Assembly: GCA_036557185.1 (NCBI GenBank) | Contig: DATBHZ010000167.1 | Location: 1-16,999 of the forward strand | Direction of reading: 5' to 3' | DNA length: 16,999 bases | From: DATBHZ01 sp036557185 | Lineage (GTDB): Bacteria > Actinomycetota > Acidimicrobiia > IMCC26256 > JAENVU01 | Shown here: positions 1 through 5,530 of the stretch, in pieces | How the letters are laid out: each line of letters opens with the position of its first letter | Position numbering within the stretch: position 1 is the first letter of the stretch | Position numbers and translations under genes: made by a program | Notes under the pieces: model-generated | Databases searched by the model: none | The model's input: only the letters and a program-made list of their open reading frames with translations | What the model was told of the DNA's origin: nothing

Positions 1-477
1 CACCTCGTCGACGACCTCGGCGATGCGCGCGTCGGGGCGATCGACCTTGTTGACGACCAGGATCACCGGCAGGTCCGCTTCGAGCGCCTTCCGCAGCACG
101 AACCGCGTCTGCGGGAGCGGGCCCTCGCTCGCGTCGACGAGCAGCAGGACGCCGTCCACCATCGTGAGGCCGCGTTCGACCTCGCCGCCGAAGTCTGCGT
201 GGCCCGGCGTGTCGACGATGTTGAGCTTCACGTCGCCGTAGCGGACCGCCGTGTTCTTGGCGAGAATCGTGATGCCCTTCTCACGCTCCAGATCTCCCGA
301 ATCGAGCACCCGCTCCACCACGTCCTGGTGCTCGCGGAACGCGCCGGTCTGCCAGAGCATCGCGTCGACGAGCGTCGTCTTCCCGTGGTCGACGTGAGCG
401 ACGATGGCGACGTTGCGGAGGTCGTCACGGCTCGCCGAGCCGGTCGGAGCTGATGGGCGGTGGGCGCGCGCGGACAC
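1..477 (-). CDS. typA: Translational GTPase TypA/BipA, N-terminal 159 residues (C-terminus beyond window)
   Basis: Ribosome-associated GTPase of the EF-G/LepA superfamily, active in stress adaptation and ribosome assembly. The visible part is the GTP-binding domain. It shows the P-loop AHVDHGKTT (residues 27-35), the switch I stretch EREKGIT with T70, the G3 motif DTPGH (89-93) and the G4 motif NKVD (143-146). The context DLEREKGITILAKNTAV is typical of TypA rather than LepA or EF-G. The reading frame is open to the window edge, so roughly three quarters of a normal protein of about 600 residues is missing. GTG at 477 was chosen: it has GGAGAG about 8 nt upstream and adds a 16-residue leader before the conserved RDDLRNVAIVAHVDHG. 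A -10 hexamer TACAAT lies at 515-510 on this strand. The gene is divergent from the hydrolase at 526. Confidence 0.93.
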   Translation of the reverse strand, partial: MSARAHRPSAPTGSASRDDLRNVAIVAHVDHGKTTLVDAMLWQTGAFREHQDVVERVLDSGDLEREKGITILAKNTAVRYGDVKLNIVDTPGHADFGGEVERGLTMVDGVLLLVDASEGPLPQTRFVLRKALEADLPVILVVNKVDRPDARIAEVVDEV

Positions 478-509
478 GAAGAGCTCTCCAGTGGGGGAAT
501 CCGCCACCC

Positions 510-519
510 ATTGTACGGT
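510..519. promoter_or_regulatory. Symmetric divergent -10 element (typA / hydrolase)
   Basis: The ten bases ATTGTACGGT fit the palindromic pattern ANNNTANNNT. Read on the minus strand they give TACAAT (515-510), a strong -10 for typA with a predicted start near 503 and a 26-nt leader carrying a Shine-Dalgarno sequence. Read on the plus strand they give TACGGT (514-519), exactly six bases before ATG 526, which suggests a leaderless transcript. The two hexamers share the central TA. No clear -35 element is visible on either side. The assignment is inferred from motif and spacing. Confidence 0.55.
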
Positions 520-525
520 ACGGAG

Positions 526-1422
526 ATGCCGCCGACCGCCTACGACGAGTTCGCGTACTTCGAGGACAACGCCGTCGAGGTGGGTCTGCCCTACGACGGG
601 CCGCCCACCGTCGAGCGCGTCACGGTGCCGCTGGACACAGGGCGATCGCTCAGCGCGTTGCGCTGGGGTGACGGCCCGCCGGAGCTCGTGCTGCTCCACG
701 GGGGCGCGCAGAACGCGCACACCTGGGACACGGTCGCGCTCGCCCTGGACCGGCCGCTCCTGGCCGTCGACCTGCCGGGGCACGGCCACTCCGATCACCG
801 GCCCGACAAGGCCTACTGGCCGGAGGAGAACGCACGAGCGGTGGCGGTCGCCGTCCGGGAGCTCGCGCCCGAGGCCCGAGCGGTGGTCGGGATGTCCCTC
901 GGCGGTCTCACGGCACTCGCGCTCGCGGGGAACGAGCCGTCGCTCGTACGCGGGCTCGTCACCGTCGACGTGACACCAGGGGTCGACAAGGACAAGGCCT
1001 CTGCGATCACCGCGTTCATCGCCGGTCCCGAGACCTTTGCGACCTTCGACGAGATCCTCGAGCGAACCGTGCTCTTCAACCCCACGCGCACCGAGTCGTC
1101 GCTCCGGCGCGGGATCCTGCACAACGCCCACGAGCTGCCGGACGGCTCCTGGGCGTGGCGATATGACCGCTTCCATCTCGACGAGGGGCAGGAGGTGCCC
1201 GAGTTCGGCAGCCTCTGGAACATCTACGACGGCCTGACCATGCCCTTCATGCTCGTGCGGGGCGCAGACTCCCCCGTCGTCGACGACGCCGACGTCGCAG
1301 AGGTCCGGCGGCGCCTGCCGAGCGCCCGTGTCGAGGTAGTCCCCGCCGCAGGCCACAGCATCCAGGGCGATCACCCCCTCGCTCTCGCCGCGTTGTTGCA
1401 GGAGTTCGTGCCCGAGAGCTAG
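526..1422 (+). CDS. Alpha/beta hydrolase (298 aa)
   Basis: Soluble serine hydrolase of the alpha/beta fold; substrate not predictable. After a 45-residue N-terminal section come the oxyanion strand LVLLHGG (54-60) and VDLPGHGHSD (81-90). The nucleophile elbow is GMSLGG with Ser124, the acid is probably Asp248 in LVRGADSP, and the base is His277 in AAGHS, so the triad is complete and in order. No signal peptide is seen. ATG 526 is preferred over the in-frame start at 460 because the longer form would overlap the typA start and adds unconserved residues. A TACGGT hexamer sits six bases before ATG 526, so translation may be leaderless. Homologues of this type include haloperoxidase-like, esterase and C-C hydrolase enzymes. 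Confidence 0.85.
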   Translation: MPPTAYDEFAYFEDNAVEVGLPYDGPPTVERVTVPLDTGRSLSALRWGDGPPELVLLHGGAQNAHTWDTVALALDRPLLAVDLPGHGHSDHRPDKAYWPEENARAVAVAVRELAPEARAVVGMSLGGLTALALAGNEPSLVRGLVTVDVTPGVDKDKASAITAFIAGPETFATFDEILERTVLFNPTRTESSLRRGILHNAHELPDGSWAWRYDRFHLDEGQEVPEFGSLWNIYDGLTMPFMLVRGADSPVVDDADVAEVRRRLPSARVEVVPAAGHSIQGDHPLALAALLQEFVPES

Positions 1423-1436
1423 CTGGAGATCCCATC

Positions 1437-1446
1437 CACAGCTGTG
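1437..1446. repeat. 10-bp perfect palindrome CACAGCTGTG
   Basis: A self-complementary decamer lies in the 88-bp gap between the hydrolase stop and the glycoside hydrolase start. It could be an operator for the downstream gene. There is no second copy in the window that I noticed, so regulatory function is only a possibility. Confidence 0.3.
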
Positions 1447-1510
1447 ATGCTCGCGACACTGCCGAGGACGCGATCGCAAGTTTTGCCCTGAGCGACGAAT
1501 CCGTCCGAAG

Positions 1511-3310
1511 ATGCACGGCGTGGTGGAGCTGTCGCGCCGGGGGTTTCTGGCGGCTTCTGCGGGGTTGGGCGCCGCGGCCGTGCTCAGCGGCTGCCGTGTC
1601 CCTCGCGTGGGGGGTCGGGGCGGTGAGCTGACGCGGCTCGAGCGCTACCAGTGCCTCGAGCTGACGACCGACCCGTTGCCGAGCGTCGCGAACCCCTTCG
1701 ATCCGTCACAGCTCGACGTCTGGGGAGAGTTCACCGACCCGCGCGGCGTCGTCTCACGCGTCCCGGCGTTCTTCTTCCAGGACTACGACCGCGCTTCGGT
1801 CAACGGTCACGAGCGCTTGACGGCTCAGGACACGCCCGTGTGGAAGCTCCGGTTCACGCCGACACGGGTAGGCCGGTGGAGCTGGCGCTGCACCGCACGA
1901 ACGGCATCGGGCGAGGTGTTGCCGGGCGGCCACGGACAGTTCGTCGTCACAGAGAGCAACGACCCGGGGTTCCTACGGCTCAGTCAGCGTGACCACCGTT
2001 ACCTCGCGCACGACGACGGCAGCCCCTACTTCGCGATCGGCGAGAACGTCGCGTGGTACGACGCGGGAGGCACGTTCGACTACGACAGCTGGTTCGGGCG
2101 GCTCCGCGACCAGGGCGCCAACTACGCGCGCCTGTGGATGCCGACATGGGCGTTCGCGCTCGAAGCACCGGGGAGCCCGCTCGGCGACTACACCCAGCGG
2201 CTCGATCGTGCCTGGCAGCTCGACTACGTCTTCGACCTTGCGCAGCAGTCGGGTCTCTCGCTGATGCTCTGCCTGCAGAACCACGGCCCGTTCTCGCTCG
2301 TGTTCAACAGCGAATGGGCGCAGAACCCGTACAACGATGCGAACGGCGGGCCGCTCGCACAACCGCAGGACTTCTTCACCGACCCGACCGCGCGCGACCT
2401 GTTCCGGCGACGCACGCGCTACTGCGTCGCACGCTGGAGCTACGCACCGCAGCTCCTGGCGTGGGAGCTCTGGAACGAGGTCGACCTCACCGGCGGCTAC
2501 GACCAGGCAACCGTCGCCTCCTGGCACCACGACATGGCCGGCTACCTGCGCAGCCTCGACCCGAACCAGCATCTCGTGACGACCAGCCTGTCCTTCTATC
2601 CATCGCTGACCCAATCCCCGACCGACGGCCAGATCTGGGACACGGCAGACCTCGATCTCACCCAGGTGCACCGGTACACGACTCTCGGAGACGGCATCGT
2701 GCTCGGCGACGCCGACGTCAGCAGCGATCTCCCGCAGTGGGCCGACCTCATGCTCACCCGCCACGGCCGCCCGACCCTCGTCGGCGAGTACGGCGTCAAC
2801 TCGCAGAGCGCCGACATCACGCAAACGCTCGACCCGACTGGCATCGCCTTCCACGACTCGCTCTGGTCGGCAGCGCTCTCCGGTGCCTTCGGGACCGCCA
2901 TGACCTGGTGGTGGGACACCTACATCGACGCGACGCCCGACGTCCTCTACCCGATGATCGGCGCGCTCACCCGCTACCTCGCGGACATCCCATGGGACCG
3001 CGAGGGGTTCATACCGACGACCGCGAGTGCTTCCGGAGGGAACCTCGCGGTCCACGGACTCGAGGGCACGACCGTTCGCCTCCTGTGGGTCAAGAACGAC
3101 AACCACCAGTGGAACCACCCCGACCCGAGCACGATCACAGGCGCGACGCTTGACCTCGGCACACCGGACGACCGGCCCTGGCGCGCCGAGTGGTGGGACA
3201 CCACGTCCGGAGCCGTCATCGCCACCGACATGCTCCCGCCGAACGGCATCAGCCTCCCTGTCCCGCCGTTCTCCGGCGACATTGCGCTCCGCCTCATGCG
3301 CTCCACGTAG
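1511..3310 (+). CDS. Tat-exported lipoprotein glycoside hydrolase, clan GH-A-like with DUF5060-type N-domain (599 aa)
   Basis: Probable cell-surface carbohydrate hydrolase. The N-terminus is a twin-arginine signal SRRGFL (Arg9-Arg10) followed by a hydrophobic stretch and the lipobox LSGC with Cys28, so it should be exported folded and lipid-anchored. Residues about 43-150 form a beta-rich domain (VWGEFTDP, WKLRFTPTRVGRWSW) like the DUF5060 immunoglobulin-like module. A TIM barrel follows (about 160-490), with the probable acid/base Glu323 in ELWNEVD and nucleophile Glu426 in LVGEYG. A C-terminal beta domain runs from about 500 to 599. Aromatic residues near the barrel end (TWWWD, 465-469) fit a sugar-binding cleft. 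The exact CAZy family and substrate (cellulose-, mannan- or plant polysaccharide-type) cannot be told by eye. The start ATG 1511 puts the RR motif at the usual distance. Confidence 0.85.
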   Translation: MHGVVELSRRGFLAASAGLGAAAVLSGCRVPRVGGRGGELTRLERYQCLELTTDPLPSVANPFDPSQLDVWGEFTDPRGVVSRVPAFFFQDYDRASVNGHERLTAQDTPVWKLRFTPTRVGRWSWRCTARTASGEVLPGGHGQFVVTESNDPGFLRLSQRDHRYLAHDDGSPYFAIGENVAWYDAGGTFDYDSWFGRLRDQGANYARLWMPTWAFALEAPGSPLGDYTQRLDRAWQLDYVFDLAQQSGLSLMLCLQNHGPFSLVFNSEWAQNPYNDANGGPLAQPQDFFTDPTARDLFRRRTRYCVARWSYAPQLLAWELWNEVDLTGGYDQATVASWHHDMAGYLRSLDPNQHLVTTSLSFYPSLTQSPTDGQIWDTADLDLTQVHRYTTLGDGIVLGDADVSSDLPQWADLMLTRHGRPTLVGEYGVNSQSADITQTLDPTGIAFHDSLWSAALSGAFGTAMTWWWDTYIDATPDVLYPMIGALTRYLADIPWDREGFIPTTASASGGNLAVHGLEGTTVRLLWVKNDNHQWNHPDPSTITGATLDLGTPDDRPWRAEWWDTTSGAVIATDMLPPNGISLPVPPFSGDIALRLMRST

Positions 3311-3336
3311 CGCTCCCCTGCTCGCCGCCGCTGTGG

Positions 3337-3342
3337 GACAAT
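3337..3342 (+). promoter_or_regulatory. Leaderless-type -10 element for the HD-domain gene
   Basis: GACAAT ends six bases before ATG 3349, the spacing that places the transcription start on the A of the start codon. No Shine-Dalgarno sequence is seen at a normal distance (only GAGG, too close to the ATG). Confidence 0.4.
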
Positions 3343-3348
3343 CGAGGC

Positions 3349-3903
3349 ATGGCAACGACGTTCACCCGCATGGACGAATCCACCGCCGAGCAGTGGGCCG
3401 TGATCGGTGTGGAGACGGCGAAGAACCAGCCGAGGGTCGCGGAGCGCGTCCTCGAGATGCTGCGCTCGCTGTCCTCGATCACCGACGGCTTCGCGACCGA
3501 TCAGCTGACGCACTGTCTCCAAACCGCGACGCTCGCAGAACGCGCCGGCGCTGACGACGAGGTGGTGGTCGCGGCTCTCTGCCACGACATCGGCAAGGCG
3601 GTCAGCGTGCCGGGCCATCCCGAGATCGCGGCGTCGATCCTCAAGCCCTACGTGCGGCCCGAGGTCTACCAGATGATCCTCGTCCACCAGGACTTCCAGG
3701 GACGCCACTACTACGGACACTTTGGCGGCAACCCCGACGCGCGCGAGGCGCACCGGGGGGAGCTCACGCCGGAGGAGTTTGCGCTGGCCGAGCGCTTCGC
3801 CGACGACTGGGACCAGATCGCGTTCGACCCTGACTACGACACTCTGCCCCTCGAGCACTTCGAGGACCGTGTGCGCACCGTGTTCGCGCACGGTCGCATG
3901 TAG
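3349..3903 (+). CDS. HD-domain protein, PhnZ-like diiron oxygenase candidate (184 aa)
   Basis: Small cytoplasmic metalloprotein of the HD superfamily. Visible candidate ligands are His55 (THCLQTATLAE), His79-Asp80 (ALCHDIGK), His90 (PGHPEIAASILKPYV), His113 (ILVHQDF) and Asp155 (DDWDQIAF). Four His and two Asp in this order match the mixed-valence diiron oxygenases such as PhnZ and myo-inositol oxygenase better than simple HD phosphohydrolases, which need only H...HD...D. The 24-residue step from the first His to the HD pair and the HxE-x-A-x-x-L-x-PY segment are also PhnZ-like. Lys83 after the HD motif (HDIGK) resembles myo-inositol oxygenase. No phosphonate genes lie nearby, so the substrate is unknown. 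A metal-dependent phosphohydrolase is the alternative. It is convergent with the EthD gene 14 bp away. Confidence 0.8.
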   Translation: MATTFTRMDESTAEQWAVIGVETAKNQPRVAERVLEMLRSLSSITDGFATDQLTHCLQTATLAERAGADDEVVVAALCHDIGKAVSVPGHPEIAASILKPYVRPEVYQMILVHQDFQGRHYYGHFGGNPDAREAHRGELTPEEFALAERFADDWDQIAFDPDYDTLPLEHFEDRVRTVFAHGRM

Positions 3904-3917
3904 CGGGAACCGGACCG

Positions 3918-4643
3918 TCAGCGCTTCGCAGGAGTCCGCGCCCAGGGAGGCGTGCGCACGAGGTACTCGCTCGTCGTGAAGCTGCGGATGCGATCGAGCT
4001 CGAGGAAGCCGGTGACGCTCGCGAGCATCTCGTTCAGGTGAGCCTGCATCTTCTCGGCGTCGCCATCGGCGCAGTAGAAGAGCATCGGGTCGGTCACGTG
4101 CTCCGCCGACGGCCACGCCTCCTCGACGATGCCGAGATACGGCCGAGCTCCCGGAGTTACGGGCCGCGCGACTGCATTCCGGACGTAGCGCATGCGCGGC
4201 TGGAGCCGCTCGGACACCGGCGACTGCACACCGTGCCAGTGAGCGATCCAATCTTCGAAGCTCATGCGCTCGGGCTTCTCGAGGAGGGTCACCATGACGA
4301 CACCCGGCGACCGCTCCCCGTCGGGCCAATCACGCGGGCGGCCCCATCGGTTGCCGCCGTAGTCGGTGTACAGCGACTCGGTCACGAGGTAGCCGTCGAC
4401 CTCGTCGTAGGCGTCGTCGAGCAGAGCCTCGTACGGCCCGCGATCGTCGTAGCGGTCGAGCCAGATCGAGAAGAGGGCCGACGGTGTGGGATCGTCCGCC
4501 GGCGGCGGGAGCGGCACGGGGACCCGCGCGTCGGCGTCGTCGAGCTGCGCGCTCAGTCCGACCGGGCCTTGCCGGAGCAGCGTTTTGACGACGGCGTGCG
4601 GGTCCGCGGCATCGCCCCAACACAGGTACTGAAGCTTCTCCAT
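3918..4643 (-). CDS. EthD-domain protein (241 aa)
   Basis: Member of the dimeric alpha/beta-barrel (ferredoxin-like) superfamily. The C-terminal half (about 115-229) carries the EthD pattern: SFEDWIAHWHGVQSPV, then MRYVRNAV, GIVEEAWPS and a closing SEYLV strand. EthD-type proteins are small accessory or catalytic proteins, first described in ethyl tert-butyl ether degradation and also found in polyketide tailoring. The N-terminal half (about 1-95: LQYLCWGD, FSIWLDRYDD, VDGYLVTES) looks like a degenerate second copy of the same fold, giving a tandem barrel of about twice the single-domain length. The start is fixed by GGGGGAGG four bases upstream (perfect Shine-Dalgarno). A -10 TAGGGT lies at 4675-4670. 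Reaction and substrate are unknown. Confidence 0.8.
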   Translation of the reverse strand: MEKLQYLCWGDAADPHAVVKTLLRQGPVGLSAQLDDADARVPVPLPPPADDPTPSALFSIWLDRYDDRGPYEALLDDAYDEVDGYLVTESLYTDYGGNRWGRPRDWPDGERSPGVVMVTLLEKPERMSFEDWIAHWHGVQSPVSERLQPRMRYVRNAVARPVTPGARPYLGIVEEAWPSAEHVTDPMLFYCADGDAEKMQAHLNEMLASVTGFLELDRIRSFTTSEYLVRTPPWARTPAKR

Positions 4644-4669
4644 GTCCTCCCCCGGTCCGGTCCGACGTC

Positions 4670-4679
4670 ACCCTAGAAT
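4670..4679. promoter_or_regulatory. Symmetric divergent -10 element (EthD gene / LapA-like gene)
   Basis: ACCCTAGAAT again fits ANNNTANNNT. The minus-strand hexamer is TAGGGT (4675-4670), predicting a start near 4663 and a 20-nt leader with Shine-Dalgarno for the EthD gene. The plus-strand hexamer TAGAAT (4674-4679) ends six bases before ATG 4686. The geometry is identical to the element at 510-519. Confidence 0.6.
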
Positions 4680-4685
4680 TTCGCC

Positions 4686-4919
4686 ATGGAACGAGACGGG
4701 CGCCGCTCCCGGCAGGGGCGCACGCTCCGCCCGAAGCAGGTCGCCGGCATCGTCGGCATGGTGATCCTCCTGATCCTGATCCTCGCCAACTTCGGCGACG
4801 TGAAGATCGATCTCGTGGTCGCGGACTTCACGCTCCCGCTCGCGATCGTCATCATCGTCTCGGCGCTCCTCGGGGCGATCGCAGGATGGGCCTTCGGGCG
4901 CCGATCCGGCCGCTCCTGA
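4686..4919 (+). CDS. Small LapA-like (DUF1049) membrane protein (77 aa)
   Basis: Short inner-membrane protein with a basic N-terminus, a first transmembrane helix at about 18-37, the segment NFGDVKIDLVVADFTLPL and a second helix at about 48-71 rich in small residues (ALLGAIAGWAFGRR). The pattern 'helix, N-x-x-x-V-x-x-D/N-hydrophobic linker, helix, GWxxG' is that of the LapA/DUF1049 family, which in Escherichia coli acts in lipopolysaccharide assembly but is widespread with unknown function in Gram-positive bacteria. The ATG is six bases after a TAGAAT hexamer and has no Shine-Dalgarno, so leaderless expression is likely. It is divergent from the EthD gene. Confidence 0.75.
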   Translation: MERDGRRSRQGRTLRPKQVAGIVGMVILLILILANFGDVKIDLVVADFTLPLAIVIIVSALLGAIAGWAFGRRSGRS

Positions 4920-4970
4920 CGCCTCTGCCTGGGCACGCGGTCAGCAAGCCGTCAGTCCGGCGTCGCGCGT

Positions 4971-5020
4971 CGTTCACGTCATCGCGCAACGATGTTCGCA
5001 ACCCTTCCGTAGCGTGAACG
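4971..5020. promoter_or_regulatory. Upstream region of glnK: inverted CGTTCACG octamers
   Basis: CGTTCACG (4971-4978) and its exact reverse complement CGTGAACG (5013-5020) are 42 bp apart, about four helical turns. Between them are two direct CGCAAC repeats (4985-4990 and 4997-5002). A TANNNT hexamer TAGCGT (5010-5015) overlaps the right-hand octamer. A third CGTTCACG lies before amt (5479-5486). This is a candidate operator for a nitrogen regulator. It does not fit the GlnR consensus spacing (gTnAc-n6-GaAAc) well. Confidence 0.45.
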
Positions 5021-5095
5021 GCGGTCGACGGTCCCAATGAGCGCTCGGGTCGGCCGGCACCTCGAACCAGCGCATCGCTCTCTCGGAGGACTCAC

Positions 5096-5434
5096 ATGAA
5101 GCTCGTCGTCGCCATCATCAAGCCGCACCAGCTCGAGAACGTCACGGATGCGCTGCACGACATCGACGTCGCGGGCATCACGATCACCGAGGTCAAGGGC
5201 CACGGACGCCAGCGCGGCCACACGGAGGTGTACCGCGGTGGTGAGTACGTCGTGGACTACATCCCGAAGGTGATGTTGCAGGTCGTGACCCGCGACCCGG
5301 AGACCGAGAAGGTGGCGAACACGATCATCGACGCCGCTCGGACCGGGAAGATCGGCGACGGCAAGCTCTGGATCCAGCCGCTCGACATGGTGGTGCGCAT
5401 CCGCACGGGCGAGATCGGCGACGAGGCGATCTGA
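5096..5434 (+). CDS. glnK: PII nitrogen regulatory protein (GlnK/GlnB)
   Basis: Trimeric signal protein that reads ATP/ADP and 2-oxoglutarate and, next to amt, normally blocks the transporter when nitrogen is plentiful. The 112-residue length is standard. The T-loop is intact: GRQRGHTEVYRGGEY places Tyr46 and Tyr51 as usual, Tyr51 being the classic modification site, followed by VDYIPKVMLQVV. The B-loop TGKIGDGKLW (83-92) with Lys90 and the C-terminal VVRIRTGE are also present. The start is fixed by GGAGG six bases before ATG 5096. The upstream region has inverted CGTTCACG octamers. It is followed after 87 bp by amt, the usual glnK-amtB order. I cannot tell from sequence whether Tyr51 is uridylylated, adenylylated or unmodified here. 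Confidence 0.95.
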   Translation: MKLVVAIIKPHQLENVTDALHDIDVAGITITEVKGHGRQRGHTEVYRGGEYVVDYIPKVMLQVVTRDPETEKVANTIIDAARTGKIGDGKLWIQPLDMVVRIRTGEIGDEAI

Positions 5435-5442
5435 GTCGGTCG

Positions 5443-5470
5443 CGTAGGTCAGCATCCGGTCAGACCTACG
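5443..5470. terminator. Hairpin between glnK and amt
   Basis: CGTAGGTC (5443-5450) pairs perfectly with GACCTACG (5463-5470) around a 12-nt loop, starting 8 nt after the glnK stop. No U-tract follows. It could be an attenuator or RNA-stability element setting the glnK:amt ratio, or a DNA operator. Confidence 0.4.
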
Positions 5471-5478
5471 TCGACAGC

Positions 5479-5486
5479 CGTTCACG
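5479..5486 (+). promoter_or_regulatory. Third CGTTCACG octamer, upstream of amt
   Basis: An exact copy of the octamer found twice in front of glnK, 36 bp before ATG 5522. It may allow amt to be controlled on its own by the same factor. Two more copies of the octamer occur on the other strand inside coding DNA (7098-7105 and 10050-10057), so single copies are not by themselves significant. Confidence 0.4.
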
Positions 5487-5508
5487 CGTCACACACAGGC
5501 GGTACATC

Positions 5509-5530
5509 GCGTGCCAGCACGATGGCACGC
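5509..5530 (+). promoter_or_regulatory. Hairpin over the amt start codon
   Basis: GCGTGCCA (5509-5516) pairs with TGGCACGC (5523-5530) around the loop GCACGA, an 8-bp perfect stem. The candidate ATG 5522 straddles loop and stem, and a second in-frame ATG (5531) begins immediately after it. No Shine-Dalgarno sequence is visible. The structure could limit translation initiation. Confidence 0.4.

Noticed and set aside
460..525. Longer N-terminus for the hydrolase starting at 460
   Set aside because: It would overlap the typA start and cover both -10 hexamers; ATG 526 fits the leaderless spacing and the conserved domain start.
1973..3355. Long open frame of 460 codons antisense to the glycoside hydrolase
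   Set aside because: It is a shadow of high GC at third positions. The translation is Arg/Val/Glu-rich without any family motif, while the opposite strand carries a complete enzyme with signal peptide and catalytic residues.
2974..4329. Open frame of 451 codons on the minus strand spanning three genes
   Set aside because: It overlaps the end of the glycoside hydrolase, the HD gene and the EthD gene, shows no recognisable domain and has no ribosome site.
4972..5002. Classical GlnR box upstream of glnK
   Set aside because: TTCAC and GCAAC half-sites can be found, but the gaps are 7-8 nt rather than 6 and several consensus positions differ; kept only as an unnamed repeated octamer.
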